Assembly: GCA_036258315.1 (NCBI GenBank)
Contig: DATADX010000032.1
Span: 1 to 44,737 of the forward strand
Source of the DNA: DASSYK01 sp036258315
GTDB lineage: Bacteria > Actinomycetota > Thermoleophilia > Solirubrobacterales > 70-9
Reading direction: 5' to 3'
DNA: 44,737 nt
Notes under the pieces: model-generated
What the model saw: the letters and a program-made list of their open reading frames with translations, nothing else
Told to the model about the DNA's origin: nothing
The model's database searches: none
Translations under genes and position numbers: made by a program
Part shown: piece after piece, positions 37,236 through 43,716 of the stretch
Numbering within the stretch: the first letter of the stretch is position 1
Layout: each line of letters begins with the position of its first letter

Positions 37236-37373
37236 CCAGACGCCTGACCCATCCTCGGGGTTCGCGGTCTGTACCTGCGGCTGCGGCTTGGCGGTGTTGG
37301 CCTTCGCCGCCCCCTGCTTCCCCTGCGGCCTCCGCTTCCCCTGCGACAGCTTGTCGTTCAGATTCGAGGTGAT
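37209..37373 (-). CDS. Short peptide A of the QGGYRIDV family (start uncertain, possibly ATC)
   Basis: 54 codons from ATC 37373 to TGA. Read N to C it opens ITSNLNDKLSQGKRRPQGKQ, continues Lys/Gln/Ala-rich and ends NPEDGSGVWQGGYRIDV. Peptide B has the same plan: NLN-x-KLS, a K-R-R, a variable middle, then (W/Y)-QGGYRIDV at the extreme C-terminus. There is no ATG, GTG or TTG in frame (stop TAG at 37385-37383). TAGCTT (37380-37385) ends exactly 6 nt before ATC, the spacing of leaderless starts here, so ATC may be a real but weak start; loss of an ancestral ATG is the alternative. No signal peptide, no known family. The longer open frame at 37198-37395 in another frame lacks this similarity. Confidence 0.5.
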   Translation of the reverse strand: MTSNLNDKLSQGKRRPQGKQGAAKANTAKPQPQVQTANPEDGSGVWQGGYRIDV

Positions 37374-37379
37374 GGCGCG

Positions 37380-37385
37380 AAGCTA
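37380..37385 (-). promoter_or_regulatory. -10-like element (TAGCTT) before peptide A
   Basis: Six nt before ATC 37373; overlaps the in-frame stop TAG. Consistent with leaderless initiation on ATC. Confidence 0.35.
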
Positions 37386-37451
37386 GTGATGGCACCGGTC
37401 GTTGCCATCCGTGGAAACCGCTGAAGACCGGTTCGGTAGTCCGTCCGTAGA

Positions 37452-37478
37452 TCAGACGTCGATCCGGTAGCCGCCCTG
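37452..37478 (-). repeat. 27-bp exact repeat, copy 2 (3' end of peptide B)
   Basis: Same 27 bases as 37209-37235, 243 bp away. Confidence 0.95.
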
Positions 37479-37625
37479 GTACGGGCGCGGCGAGCCGGCG
37501 ATCCGGACCGGCGGCGCCGAGCCGCGGATCGCGGTCCCCCTCCGGTCGAGCCCGTTACCCCCCGGCATCGGGACTCGGCGCTTCGTGCTGAGCTTCGAAT
37601 TGAGATTTTGAGTCGCTGGCGTCAT
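37452..37625 (-). CDS. Short peptide B of the QGGYRIDV family
   Basis: 57 residues, ATG 37625: MTPATQNLNSKLSTKRRVPM, then Gly/Arg/Pro-rich, ending SPRPYQGGYRIDV. Shares NLN-x-KLS and K-R-R near the start and eight identical C-terminal residues with peptide A, while the middle has no similarity. A conserved leader, free middle and fixed C-terminal core is the plan of processed-peptide precursors (RiPP or pheromone), but no maturase is adjacent and there is no signal sequence. A micro-ORF overlaps the ATG (ATGA). Flanked by a two-component system and a serine hydrolase. Function not known; I do not recognise the family. Confidence 0.7.
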   Translation of the reverse strand: MTPATQNLNSKLSTKRRVPMPGGNGLDRRGTAIRGSAPPVRIAGSPRPYQGGYRIDV

Positions 37626-37678
37626 GTCCTCGTGGCTTTCCTTCCACGAATTACGTCGGTGCCCTTCCTTCGGTTCAT
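37622..37678 (-). CDS. 18-codon micro-ORF (MNRRKGTDVIRGRKATRT) overlapping the start of peptide B
   Basis: AATAGT (37685-37690) ends 6 nt before its ATG; its TGA overlaps the ATG of peptide B. Same layout as the micro-ORF before the UXS gene. Probably an entry point for coupled translation of peptide B; the peptide itself is basic and unremarkable. Confidence 0.4.
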   Translation of the reverse strand: MNRRKGTDVIRGRKATRT

Positions 37679-37684
37679 GACACC

Positions 37685-37690
37685 ACTATT
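37685..37690 (-). promoter_or_regulatory. -10 element (AATAGT) before the peptide B micro-ORF
   Basis: Six nt before ATG 37678 on the minus strand. Confidence 0.4.
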
Positions 37691-37717
37691 GGGGAGATTC
37701 CGCGCCAGTTCGTTCCG

Positions 37718-38590
37718 CTACTCCTTTCCCTTCTTCTTGCCCCGCCGCGGGGCGTCGAAACGGTTGTAGTCGCGGAGCAGCCGCTGGGTGATGCCGCTGA
37801 TCGTCGCGGCGCCGTAGCCGAGGTCGCCGCTGCCCTCAGTCAGCACCGCCAGCGAGAGCTGCCGCCGCCCGTGCCGCAGCAACGCCCCCTGGTGGACGCG
37901 CCACCCCCCATCGCCGGGATACCAACCGCCCTTGAAATAGGGGCGCCAGCCGCGCGGCGCCCCCCGCGGCACTCCCCAGCGCTGGGGCGGGACGATTCCC
38001 CGGAGCAGCCCCAGGGCGTAGCCGCGGTGGCGGCGCGGCACGAGCTTCCGGATCCGCGCGAAGAACCGCGCCTGGTCGCGAGCCGTGACCTGACAGCCGC
38101 CCCACACCTCGTGGGGGATGAACCGCCGCATCCCGGCCCGCCGCGCGAGCCGCGCCAGCCCGCCCGTTCCGACCTGGTCCATGATCGCGCTCGCCGCGTC
38201 GTTGTCGGAGACCCGGATCATCGGCCCGAGCAGCGCCCGCTCGGAGGCGTGGAGGCGCCGGTGCTTGACGTCTCCGCGCCGCAGGTACGCCGTCATCAGC
38301 ATCGCCTTGACGAGGCTCGCCGAGGAGTAGCGCCGCCCGCGATTGAACCCGTGGATGCGCCCGAACTCGTCGACCAGCGCGAACGAGACCGAGCCTGCCC
38401 GCCCGCGAGCGAACCGCGTCGCCGCCTTCATCCGCTTCTCCCACGGAAAGCGCTTCACCGACTCATCGCCCGCCGCCTTCCCCTCGGACGACGGGCGACT
38501 CTCGACGGGAGCCCCCATGAAAGCGATCGAAGCGATCGCACCGAGAACGGCGAGCCGGCCCCTGCCAGTGATGGTCCCGCGTCCCCGCAT
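37718..38590 (-). CDS. Secreted class A beta-lactamase-fold serine hydrolase
   Basis: 290 residues from ATG 38590. N-terminal signal-like segment (LAVLGAIASIAFMGAPVES). Catalytic motifs of the serine penicillin-recognising fold: S-x-x-K in SSASLVKAMLMTAYLRRGD, S-D-N in IRVSDNDAASAIMDQVGTGG, K-G-G in YFKGGWYPGDGGWRVHQG. The general-base Glu of true class A beta-lactamases is not evident in an omega loop, so a DD-peptidase-like or other hydrolase role is possible. The C-terminus is basic (RRGKKKGKE). TAGTCT lies 8 nt upstream and supports this start over TTG 38623. Downstream on the same strand lie the two short peptides. Confidence 0.85.
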   Translation of the reverse strand: MRGRGTITGRGRLAVLGAIASIAFMGAPVESRPSSEGKAAGDESVKRFPWEKRMKAATRFARGRAGSVSFALVDEFGRIHGFNRGRRYSSASLVKAMLMTAYLRRGDVKHRRLHASERALLGPMIRVSDNDAASAIMDQVGTGGLARLARRAGMRRFIPHEVWGGCQVTARDQARFFARIRKLVPRRHRGYALGLLRGIVPPQRWGVPRGAPRGWRPYFKGGWYPGDGGWRVHQGALLRHGRRQLSLAVLTEGSGDLGYGAATISGITQRLLRDYNRFDAPRRGKKKGKE

Positions 38591-38598
38591 AAGCGGCA

Positions 38599-38604
38599 AG
38601 ACTA
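38599..38604 (-). promoter_or_regulatory. -10 element (TAGTCT) for the serine hydrolase
   Basis: Eight nt before ATG 38590. The CCGCAA/TTGCGG repeats at 38607-38630 then cover its -35 position. Confidence 0.45.
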
Positions 38605-38606
38605 GT

Positions 38607-38630
38607 TTGCGGTAACCCCGCAATTTGCGG
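38607..38630. promoter_or_regulatory. Three TTGCGG/CCGCAA half-sites, alternating orientation
   Basis: TTGCGG at 38607, CCGCAA at 38618, TTGCGG at 38625. The last two make a perfect 13-bp palindrome CCGCAATTTGCGG. They overlap the expected -35 of the serine hydrolase, so a repressor site is likely. Confidence 0.5.
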
Positions 38631-38632
38631 AC

Positions 38633-38670
38633 GTTGTACCCAGGCGACCCGATGTTGTAGTCAGGCGACC
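38633..38670. promoter_or_regulatory. Tandem direct repeat GTTGTANNCAGGCGACC, 21 bp apart
   Basis: Copies at 38633-38649 and 38654-38670 differ at two bases and repeat every 21 bp, two helical turns. They lie just upstream of the secreted protein gene on the + strand, where an activator could stand. Confidence 0.5.
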
Positions 38671-38853
38671 AAGCCGGAGGTGCGGCATAGTGGGGCCGGG
38701 AGACGTAACGGCGTTGTATGGATCGGGCAAGAGGTGAGCGGGACGGGCAACGAGCCCTCCGAGCTACCCGCTGTCCGGGGGGCCAAACAGACCCGGACTG
38801 GGCTCATGTCGGTGATGCCTGAGCTGGCCTTCCCTGAATCTCGGGATCCGTGG

Positions 38854-40374
38854 ATGGCGCACCGGCGATCCCGGCTCGTCGCTGCAGTCGTCCCAGTGGC
38901 CCTCGCGATCACAATGCTCGTTGTGATCGGAGGGGCTAAGGCCCACGCCAACTACACGGTTACGGAGTGCAGCAACAATGCCGCGCTCGATGCCGCGGTC
39001 ACCGCCGGAGGCGCGTTCAGCATCTCCCATCTGAACCAGTGCGGCCCCGGCGGGTGGGGTCTCAGGCTCGAGGCGGAGTATGCAAGCGCACAAGGCGGGT
39101 GGAAGGCGTGGAACTTCTATGCAGCACCCGGCACCCGGTTTGCCACGTCGATCGCCAGGGTTCACTACCGGACGGACGCCGGCTACGGCCCGATGACAAA
39201 CGGCGACGGTGCGCCGGGTTACGCATCAGTCGGCTCGGCGGGTCCCAATCAATGGGAGTGGCCGGTCCAGAACAACACCAGCCACTTCACGATCGCCCTG
39301 ACGTGCTTCGCCGCCGGAGGCTGTCCCAGTGGCAGCTCGGCCTACGCATACACAGACGCTTTCACCGCCGAAGTGCAGGACTTCCACCCACCCAGCGTGA
39401 GCGCCAGTGGGGAACTGCTCGACGGAGGCGTGGTCCGGGGCGTGCAGACCCTCCAGACCAGCTCAAGTGACTTCGGTGGTGGCGCCCGTTCGATCAGTGT
39501 CTACGTCAACGGGCTGTATTCCAAGGGCGTCGACTTCTGCCCGCCCCTTGGTGGTGTCTATACCACGCTTAAGCCATGTCCCGACACCTCTGGTGCCAGG
39601 GTCCTCAGCCTCGACACGCAGAACGATCCCGGCTGGGCTAACGGGCCGAATGACGTGACGATCTGCGCGGGCGATGTTTCCGGCAATGTCTCATCGCCCT
39701 GCATCCGACGCACCGTGCACGTCGACAATTCGTGTCCAACATCTGGTGCCCAGCAGGGGAGCCAACTCGAATCCGGCGTCGATGTCGGTGGGCGCCTTCG
39801 GTCCCTTGCGGCCATTCGCTCGACGCAGTCACCGCTGATTCGCGGCCGCCTTACGAACGCGGACGGTGATCCCATCGCGGGCTCAACAGTCTGTGCTTAC
39901 GAGACCGTCGAACTTGAAGACGCTTCGAGCCAGCTCGTGAGTACCGCAACCACACAGGCCAACGGACGCTTCGTCACTAGGCTCGATCCGGGTCCCTCCC
40001 GCGAGGTCGAGCTTGTGTACCGCTACAACACCAGGACGCTGCAGAGGACGCTGCAGCTCGATTCGACCGTCGTCCCCACCCTAAAGCTTGCCGAGACCAG
40101 CCTCCGCAATGGTGAGAGGGCCCATTTCACCGGTCGGCTTCCAGACCCGAACGCTGCCGGACGACTAGTCGCTCTGCAAGCCCGGGCGGGGCGCAAATGG
40201 CGAACCTTCAAGCAGCTTCGGACCGATGAGGGCGGCACGTTCAAGGGCCTCTACCGCTTCACGCAGACAAGCGGGCGAGCGCGGTACGTCTTCCGTGCAC
40301 TGGTCAAGCGCCAAGGCGGCTACCCCTACGAGCCTGGCAGCTCCCGGAAGCGGAAGCTCTTCGTGCGCGGATAG
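38854..40374 (+). CDS. Large secreted protein of unknown function
   Basis: 506 residues from ATG 38854; other in-frame starts are 38806 and 38680. The chosen start gives a clean signal peptide: MAHRRSRLVAAVVPVALAIT...GAKAHANYTV with A-H-A cleavage. After it comes a Cys-containing, Gly/Ser/Thr-rich extracellular region (NQCGPGGWGLRLEAEYAS; VYVNGLYSKGVDFCPPLGG) and, from about residue 320, beta-sandwich-like segments (IRGRLTNADGDPIAGSTVC; ARFTGRLPD-like repeat near HFTGRLPDPNAAGRLVALQ) that resemble carboxypeptidase-regulatory or Ig-like folds. Third-position GC is visibly lower than in neighbours. No enzyme motif. Direct repeats upstream suggest specific control. Confidence 0.75.
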   Translation: MAHRRSRLVAAVVPVALAITMLVVIGGAKAHANYTVTECSNNAALDAAVTAGGAFSISHLNQCGPGGWGLRLEAEYASAQGGWKAWNFYAAPGTRFATSIARVHYRTDAGYGPMTNGDGAPGYASVGSAGPNQWEWPVQNNTSHFTIALTCFAAGGCPSGSSAYAYTDAFTAEVQDFHPPSVSASGELLDGGVVRGVQTLQTSSSDFGGGARSISVYVNGLYSKGVDFCPPLGGVYTTLKPCPDTSGARVLSLDTQNDPGWANGPNDVTICAGDVSGNVSSPCIRRTVHVDNSCPTSGAQQGSQLESGVDVGGRLRSLAAIRSTQSPLIRGRLTNADGDPIAGSTVCAYETVELEDASSQLVSTATTQANGRFVTRLDPGPSREVELVYRYNTRTLQRTLQLDSTVVPTLKLAETSLRNGERAHFTGRLPDPNAAGRLVALQARAGRKWRTFKQLRTDEGGTFKGLYRFTQTSGRARYVFRALVKRQGGYPYEPGSSRKRKLFVRG

Positions 40375-40422
40375 CTGGGGTCCAACGATCCTCGTCATTT
40401 GGGCTTGGCTGTAGGCCTCTGG

Positions 40423-40890
40423 CTATTCGCGACTGGGTGTTGCGGGATCGCGGTAGGGCTTGGCGGGTGCCTTTGGCACGCACAGCGCATTTGCCACGAC
40501 TTCCGTCGCAACGCCGTCGTCACTCGCGGCGACGACCACCCAGGCGTTGTTCCCGGATGGTCCTGAGCCACGCAGGCTGACTCGGTTGCCACCTGTCCCG
40601 CCGCCGCCAGTGAGAACACGCGCACCCTGTGGGCACCTCGCCGCCGCCGTGGCGGTGCTGTAGACCCCGTCATTCACAGCCGGATCGACGAGCGGGACGG
40701 TCTCCCGTACAAGGACCGCACCGGCGATGTCTCGGGCGGTCACGTTGCCCGGCTTGATGCTCTTCGTGGTGACGCTGTTCTTTGCGGCGGTGATGGCGAT
40801 TGCCGTCGTGCCGCCGGCGACGGCGATCACGAGGGCGAGGGTCGCGACGACATTGGCGTAGGTCAGCCGGCTCCGAATCCTGCTCATCAT
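40423..40890 (-). CDS. Secreted or membrane-anchored protein of the Thermoleophilia 'KNSV' type
   Basis: 155 residues. Starts MMSRIRSRLTYANVVATLAL with hydrophobic VIAVAGGTTAIAITA, then KNSVTTKSIKPGNVTARDIA. That succession recurs in many predicted exported proteins that I associate with Solirubrobacterales and Gaiellales. The rest is a small beta-rich domain with two Cys (ARCPQGARVLTGGGGTGGNR; NALCVPKAP). GGGAAGGTGATCGG before ATG 40890 is the ribosome site. Convergent with the preceding gene. Function unknown. Confidence 0.8.
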   Translation of the reverse strand: MMSRIRSRLTYANVVATLALVIAVAGGTTAIAITAAKNSVTTKSIKPGNVTARDIAGAVLVRETVPLVDPAVNDGVYSTATAAARCPQGARVLTGGGGTGGNRVSLRGSGPSGNNAWVVVAASDDGVATEVVANALCVPKAPAKPYRDPATPSRE

Positions 40891-40944
40891 CCGATCACCT
40901 TCCCTGAGTGGGCAAAAACCGCGGCAGGAAGCGTAGTTGCGCTG

Positions 40945-40960
40945 CCCCCGCAACGGGGGG
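40945..40960. other. Hairpin CCCCC-GCAAC-GGGGGG
   Basis: Between the divergent genes at 40890 and 41005. A TAACTT at 40968-40973 downstream of it can be the -10 for the kinase, so the hairpin lies outside the kinase mRNA on that side. Confidence 0.35.
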
Positions 40961-41004
40961 TGATCGGTAACTTGGTGCCGACGGGCGGGTAGCAGGAGTG
41001 ACCC

Positions 41005-42132
41005 TTGAGCACCAGAGCCGAACCCGCCCATCCAGCCACCGTCGAGGTCCTCGCGGGCCTGCTCGCGGAGGTCGATTCGGCGCGGAGCGTGACCGAGTTC
41101 TGCGACCACGCGTCGGAAGCGGTCTGCCGGCTGACAACGCTCGAGCGGGCCGGGGTGTTCCTTTACGACCCGGGGACGGACGCCGTGCACTCGTTCGGCT
41201 CCTACGGCGTCGACAAGGAGATGATGCGCAACATCGAGGCGACCCTGGAGGAGACGCCGATCGCGCAGCGGGCGCTGGCCGAGGACCGGGTGATCGAGGC
41301 GTCGTCAGAACTCGAGCGGGAGCTGCCCCCGCGCTACGCGCGCTTCGCCGGGATCACGACGGTGACCTGCGCGCCGGTGGCGGCGGGCGGTCGCTGGTTC
41401 GGGGTGATCCTCGGCGACCGCGGCGGCGGGCAGTTCGAGCTGACGGGGGAGGAGCGGCAGACGATGCTGACGATCGGGCGGATGGTGGCGCTGGCGACGA
41501 GCGTCGAGCGCTCGACGAGCCAGCGCGAGCGCGCGCGGCAGCTGCAGGAGCGGGTGGCGCTGATGGGGGAGATCCACGAGCGGGTGATGCAGCGGCTGTT
41601 CGGGCTGTCGCTGGCGCTCGGATCGGGCGAGTCGCTGACGCGCGAGCAGCTGCGCGCCTGCCACGACGAACTCCAGGAGGTGCTGACAGAGCTGCGCTCG
41701 GCGCTCCGCCGGCCCCCGTTCGAAGCCGAGCGGCGGCCCGAGATCAGCCTGCGGCGCCTGCTTGATGGGGCGCTCGAGCGCAATCCTGCGCTGCGGCTGA
41801 GCTGGAGCGACGGAGTCGTGGTCCCGGCCCGCCTCGAGGGGCTGTCGCAGTCGGTCTTCCGCGAGGCGGTGCGGAACGCCAAGAAGCACTCCGCGCCCGA
41901 GCGGATCGAGGTCAAGGTCGACGCCCACGACGGCGCCTTCGTGCTCGAGGTCAGCAACGACGGGGTCGACGCCTCCGGTGCAGCGGCGGGCGCCGGGCTC
42001 GGGCTGAGGTTGCTGGCGATGGAGGCGCTCCAGCAGGATGCCCTGTTCGAGTTCGGGCCGACGGACGGAGATCGCTGGCACGTCCGCCTGGTCGCCGAGA
42101 TGTCGGAGCCGCGCAGCGGGATGGCCGCCTGA
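41005..42132 (+). CDS. GAF-domain sensor histidine kinase (NarL-system type)
   Basis: 375 residues, cytoplasmic. GAF domain about 10-170 (VTEFCDHASEAVCRLTTLER, VTCAPVAAGGRWFGVILGDR). Dimerisation domain with phospho-His in LMGEIHERVMQRLFGLSLAL, as in HisKA_3 kinases of NarX/DevS type. HATPase reads SVFREAVRNAKKHSAPERIE (N box), LEVSNDGVDA and GAGLGLRLLAMEALQQ, short but complete. TTG start: AGGAG at 40994-40998 stands 6 nt before TTG 41005. The stop overlaps the regulator's ATG. DevS-like kinases can sense redox or gas with a haem GAF; no haem ligand is clear here. Confidence 0.92.
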   Translation: MSTRAEPAHPATVEVLAGLLAEVDSARSVTEFCDHASEAVCRLTTLERAGVFLYDPGTDAVHSFGSYGVDKEMMRNIEATLEETPIAQRALAEDRVIEASSELERELPPRYARFAGITTVTCAPVAAGGRWFGVILGDRGGGQFELTGEERQTMLTIGRMVALATSVERSTSQRERARQLQERVALMGEIHERVMQRLFGLSLALGSGESLTREQLRACHDELQEVLTELRSALRRPPFEAERRPEISLRRLLDGALERNPALRLSWSDGVVVPARLEGLSQSVFREAVRNAKKHSAPERIEVKVDAHDGAFVLEVSNDGVDASGAAAGAGLGLRLLAMEALQQDALFEFGPTDGDRWHVRLVAEMSEPRSGMAA

Positions 42133-42737
42133 TGAACGGCGAGCGCCGGCTCAAGGTGCTGGTCGTCGACGACCACGACGTCGTCCACTGGGGGTTCAAG
42201 CTGCTGCTCGAACGCCAGCCCTGGGTGGAGCGGTCCGCGGCGGCGCGCGACGGCGGGCAGGCGCTGGAGCTGGCCGCGGAGCTCCGCCCCGACGTCGTCC
42301 TGATCGATCTCTTCCTCGGGACGGAGTCCGGGGCCGAGCTGTGCGCGCAGCTGCGGGACGCGCATCCGGGAACGCAGATCCTGCTGATCTCGGGCGCGGG
42401 GCGCGTGTCGCCGGCGGTCGCGCGGGCGGCGGGGGCGTCGGGGTTCGTCGCCAAGGACTGGCCGGCGCCCGACATCCTCAGGGCGATCCGGATCGTCGCG
42501 CTCGGCAAGGAGGTGTTCACCGCCTCGCCGGCGCCTGAGGAGACGCCGCTATCGACGCGCGAGCAGGAGGTCGTGGCGCTGATCTCCGAGGGGGCGACCA
42601 ACAGCGAGATCGCCTCGCGCCTCTATCTCTCGCCCCACACGATCAAGGAGCACACGAGCTCGATCTATCGCAAGCTCGGGGTCCGCAACCGCGCCGAGGC
42701 GGTGCGGGCGGCGCAGCGGATGGGGCTCGTCGCCTAG
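42132..42737 (+). CDS. NarL/FixJ-family response regulator
   Basis: 201 residues. Receiver: LKVLVVDDHDVVHWGFKLLL, phospho-Asp in PDVVLIDLFLGTESGAE, ILLISGAGRVSPAVARAAGA, VAKDWPAPDILRAI. LuxR-type helix-turn-helix: LSTREQEVVALISEGATNSE and IASRLYLSPHTIKEHTSSIY, ending RKLGVRNRAEAVRAAQRMGL. Partner of the GAF kinase. Followed by a strong GC hairpin. Confidence 0.94.
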   Translation: MNGERRLKVLVVDDHDVVHWGFKLLLERQPWVERSAAARDGGQALELAAELRPDVVLIDLFLGTESGAELCAQLRDAHPGTQILLISGAGRVSPAVARAAGASGFVAKDWPAPDILRAIRIVALGKEVFTASPAPEETPLSTREQEVVALISEGATNSEIASRLYLSPHTIKEHTSSIYRKLGVRNRAEAVRAAQRMGLVA

Positions 42738-42761
42738 GCACCCCCCGGTCGTCCGCCGAAC

Positions 42762-42779
42762 ACCCCCCGCTCGGGGGGT
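42762..42779. terminator. Palindrome ACCCCCCGCTCGGGGGGT after the NarL regulator
   Basis: Perfect eight-base arms with a CT loop, 25 bp after the regulator stop. No T-run. Probably a stem-loop terminator separating the two-component operon from fabD. Confidence 0.55.
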
Positions 42780-42834
42780 CTGCGCGGCGAAGCCCTTCCG
42801 GTTCGGCCGCGGTGCCGCGAGCATCCGCGCCTTG

Positions 42835-43716
42835 ATGTCGCCGACCACCAACGGGCACGAGATGCGCGAGGCCCTCCTCTTCCCCGGCCAGGGCAGCCAG
42901 AGCGCCGATATGGTCGAGGCCGTCGAGCGCCACCGCCCCGAGCTCCTCGATCTCTGCCGGGTCGAGGTCGGCCGCGATCCCTTCGACGCCCTCGACGGCG
43001 GCACCCAGTACCTGCAGCCCGCGCTCTACTGCGCCAGCATCGCGCTCTGGGCCGGCGCCGGGTCGCCGCTCCCGGCCCTGGTCGCGGGCCACTCGCTCGG
43101 CGAGCTCGCGGCGCTCGCCGCTGCCGGAGTCTTTTCAGAGGCGGACGGGCTGAGGCTCGCCGCCGTCCGCGGCCGCGCGATGCAAGCGGCCGCCGCCGCC
43201 GGGCCGGAAGCAGGGATGCTTGCCCTCCTTGGCGGCGAGGGCGAGGAGGCACGCGAGCTGGCCGAGCGCAACGGGGCGGTTGTCGCGAACGACAACGCGC
43301 CCGGCCAGCTCGTCCTCTCTGGACCGATCTCGAGGCTTGAGGCCATCTCTCTCGACGCCAAGCGCGTAGGCCTCAAGGCGCGCAGGCTTCCAGTCGCGGG
43401 TGGGTTCCACTCGCCCGCGATGGAGCCGGCGGTCGCCCCCTTCAGACGCGCGCTCGGCGGGATCGACCTCAGGGAGCCCCGGGTCACCGTCTACAGCGGG
43501 GTGACGGCACGGCCGTTCGAGGACTTCGCGCGCCAGCTGGTCGAGGCGCTGACGAAGCCGGTCCGCTGGCGCGAGACGCTGCTGGCCCTCCGCGACGCCG
43601 GCGCCGAGCGCTTCGTCGAGGTCGGCCCGGGCAAGGTCCTTCGCAATCTCGCGAAGCGGACTGTCCCCGACCAGCAGTCCGCCTCTCTGGCCCAGCTCGA
43701 GGTCGCCAGTGCTTAG
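42835..43716 (+). CDS. fabD: Malonyl-CoA:ACP transacylase
   Basis: Loads malonyl onto acyl carrier protein. 293 residues from ATG 42835; TTG 42832 and ATG 42862 are alternatives, the last giving the usual start M-R-E-A-L-L-F-P-G-Q-G-S-Q. Seen: LLFPGQGSQSADMVEAVERH, catalytic Ser in VAGHSLGELAALAAAGVFSE, VANDNAPGQLVLSGPISRLE, and AGGFHSPAMEPAVAPFRRAL with the catalytic His. First gene of a fatty-acid operon; the stop overlaps the fabH start. Confidence 0.95.
   Translation: MSPTTNGHEMREALLFPGQGSQSADMVEAVERHRPELLDLCRVEVGRDPFDALDGGTQYLQPALYCASIALWAGAGSPLPALVAGHSLGELAALAAAGVFSEADGLRLAAVRGRAMQAAAAAGPEAGMLALLGGEGEEARELAERNGAVVANDNAPGQLVLSGPISRLEAISLDAKRVGLKARRLPVAGGFHSPAMEPAVAPFRRALGGIDLREPRVTVYSGVTARPFEDFARQLVEALTKPVRWRETLLALRDAGAERFVEVGPGKVLRNLAKRTVPDQQSASLAQLEVASA

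Noticed and set aside
37198..37395. 65-codon frame on the minus strand covering peptide A
   Set aside because: It is a different frame that lacks the NLN-x-KLS and QGGYRIDV similarity and overlaps the response regulator stop.
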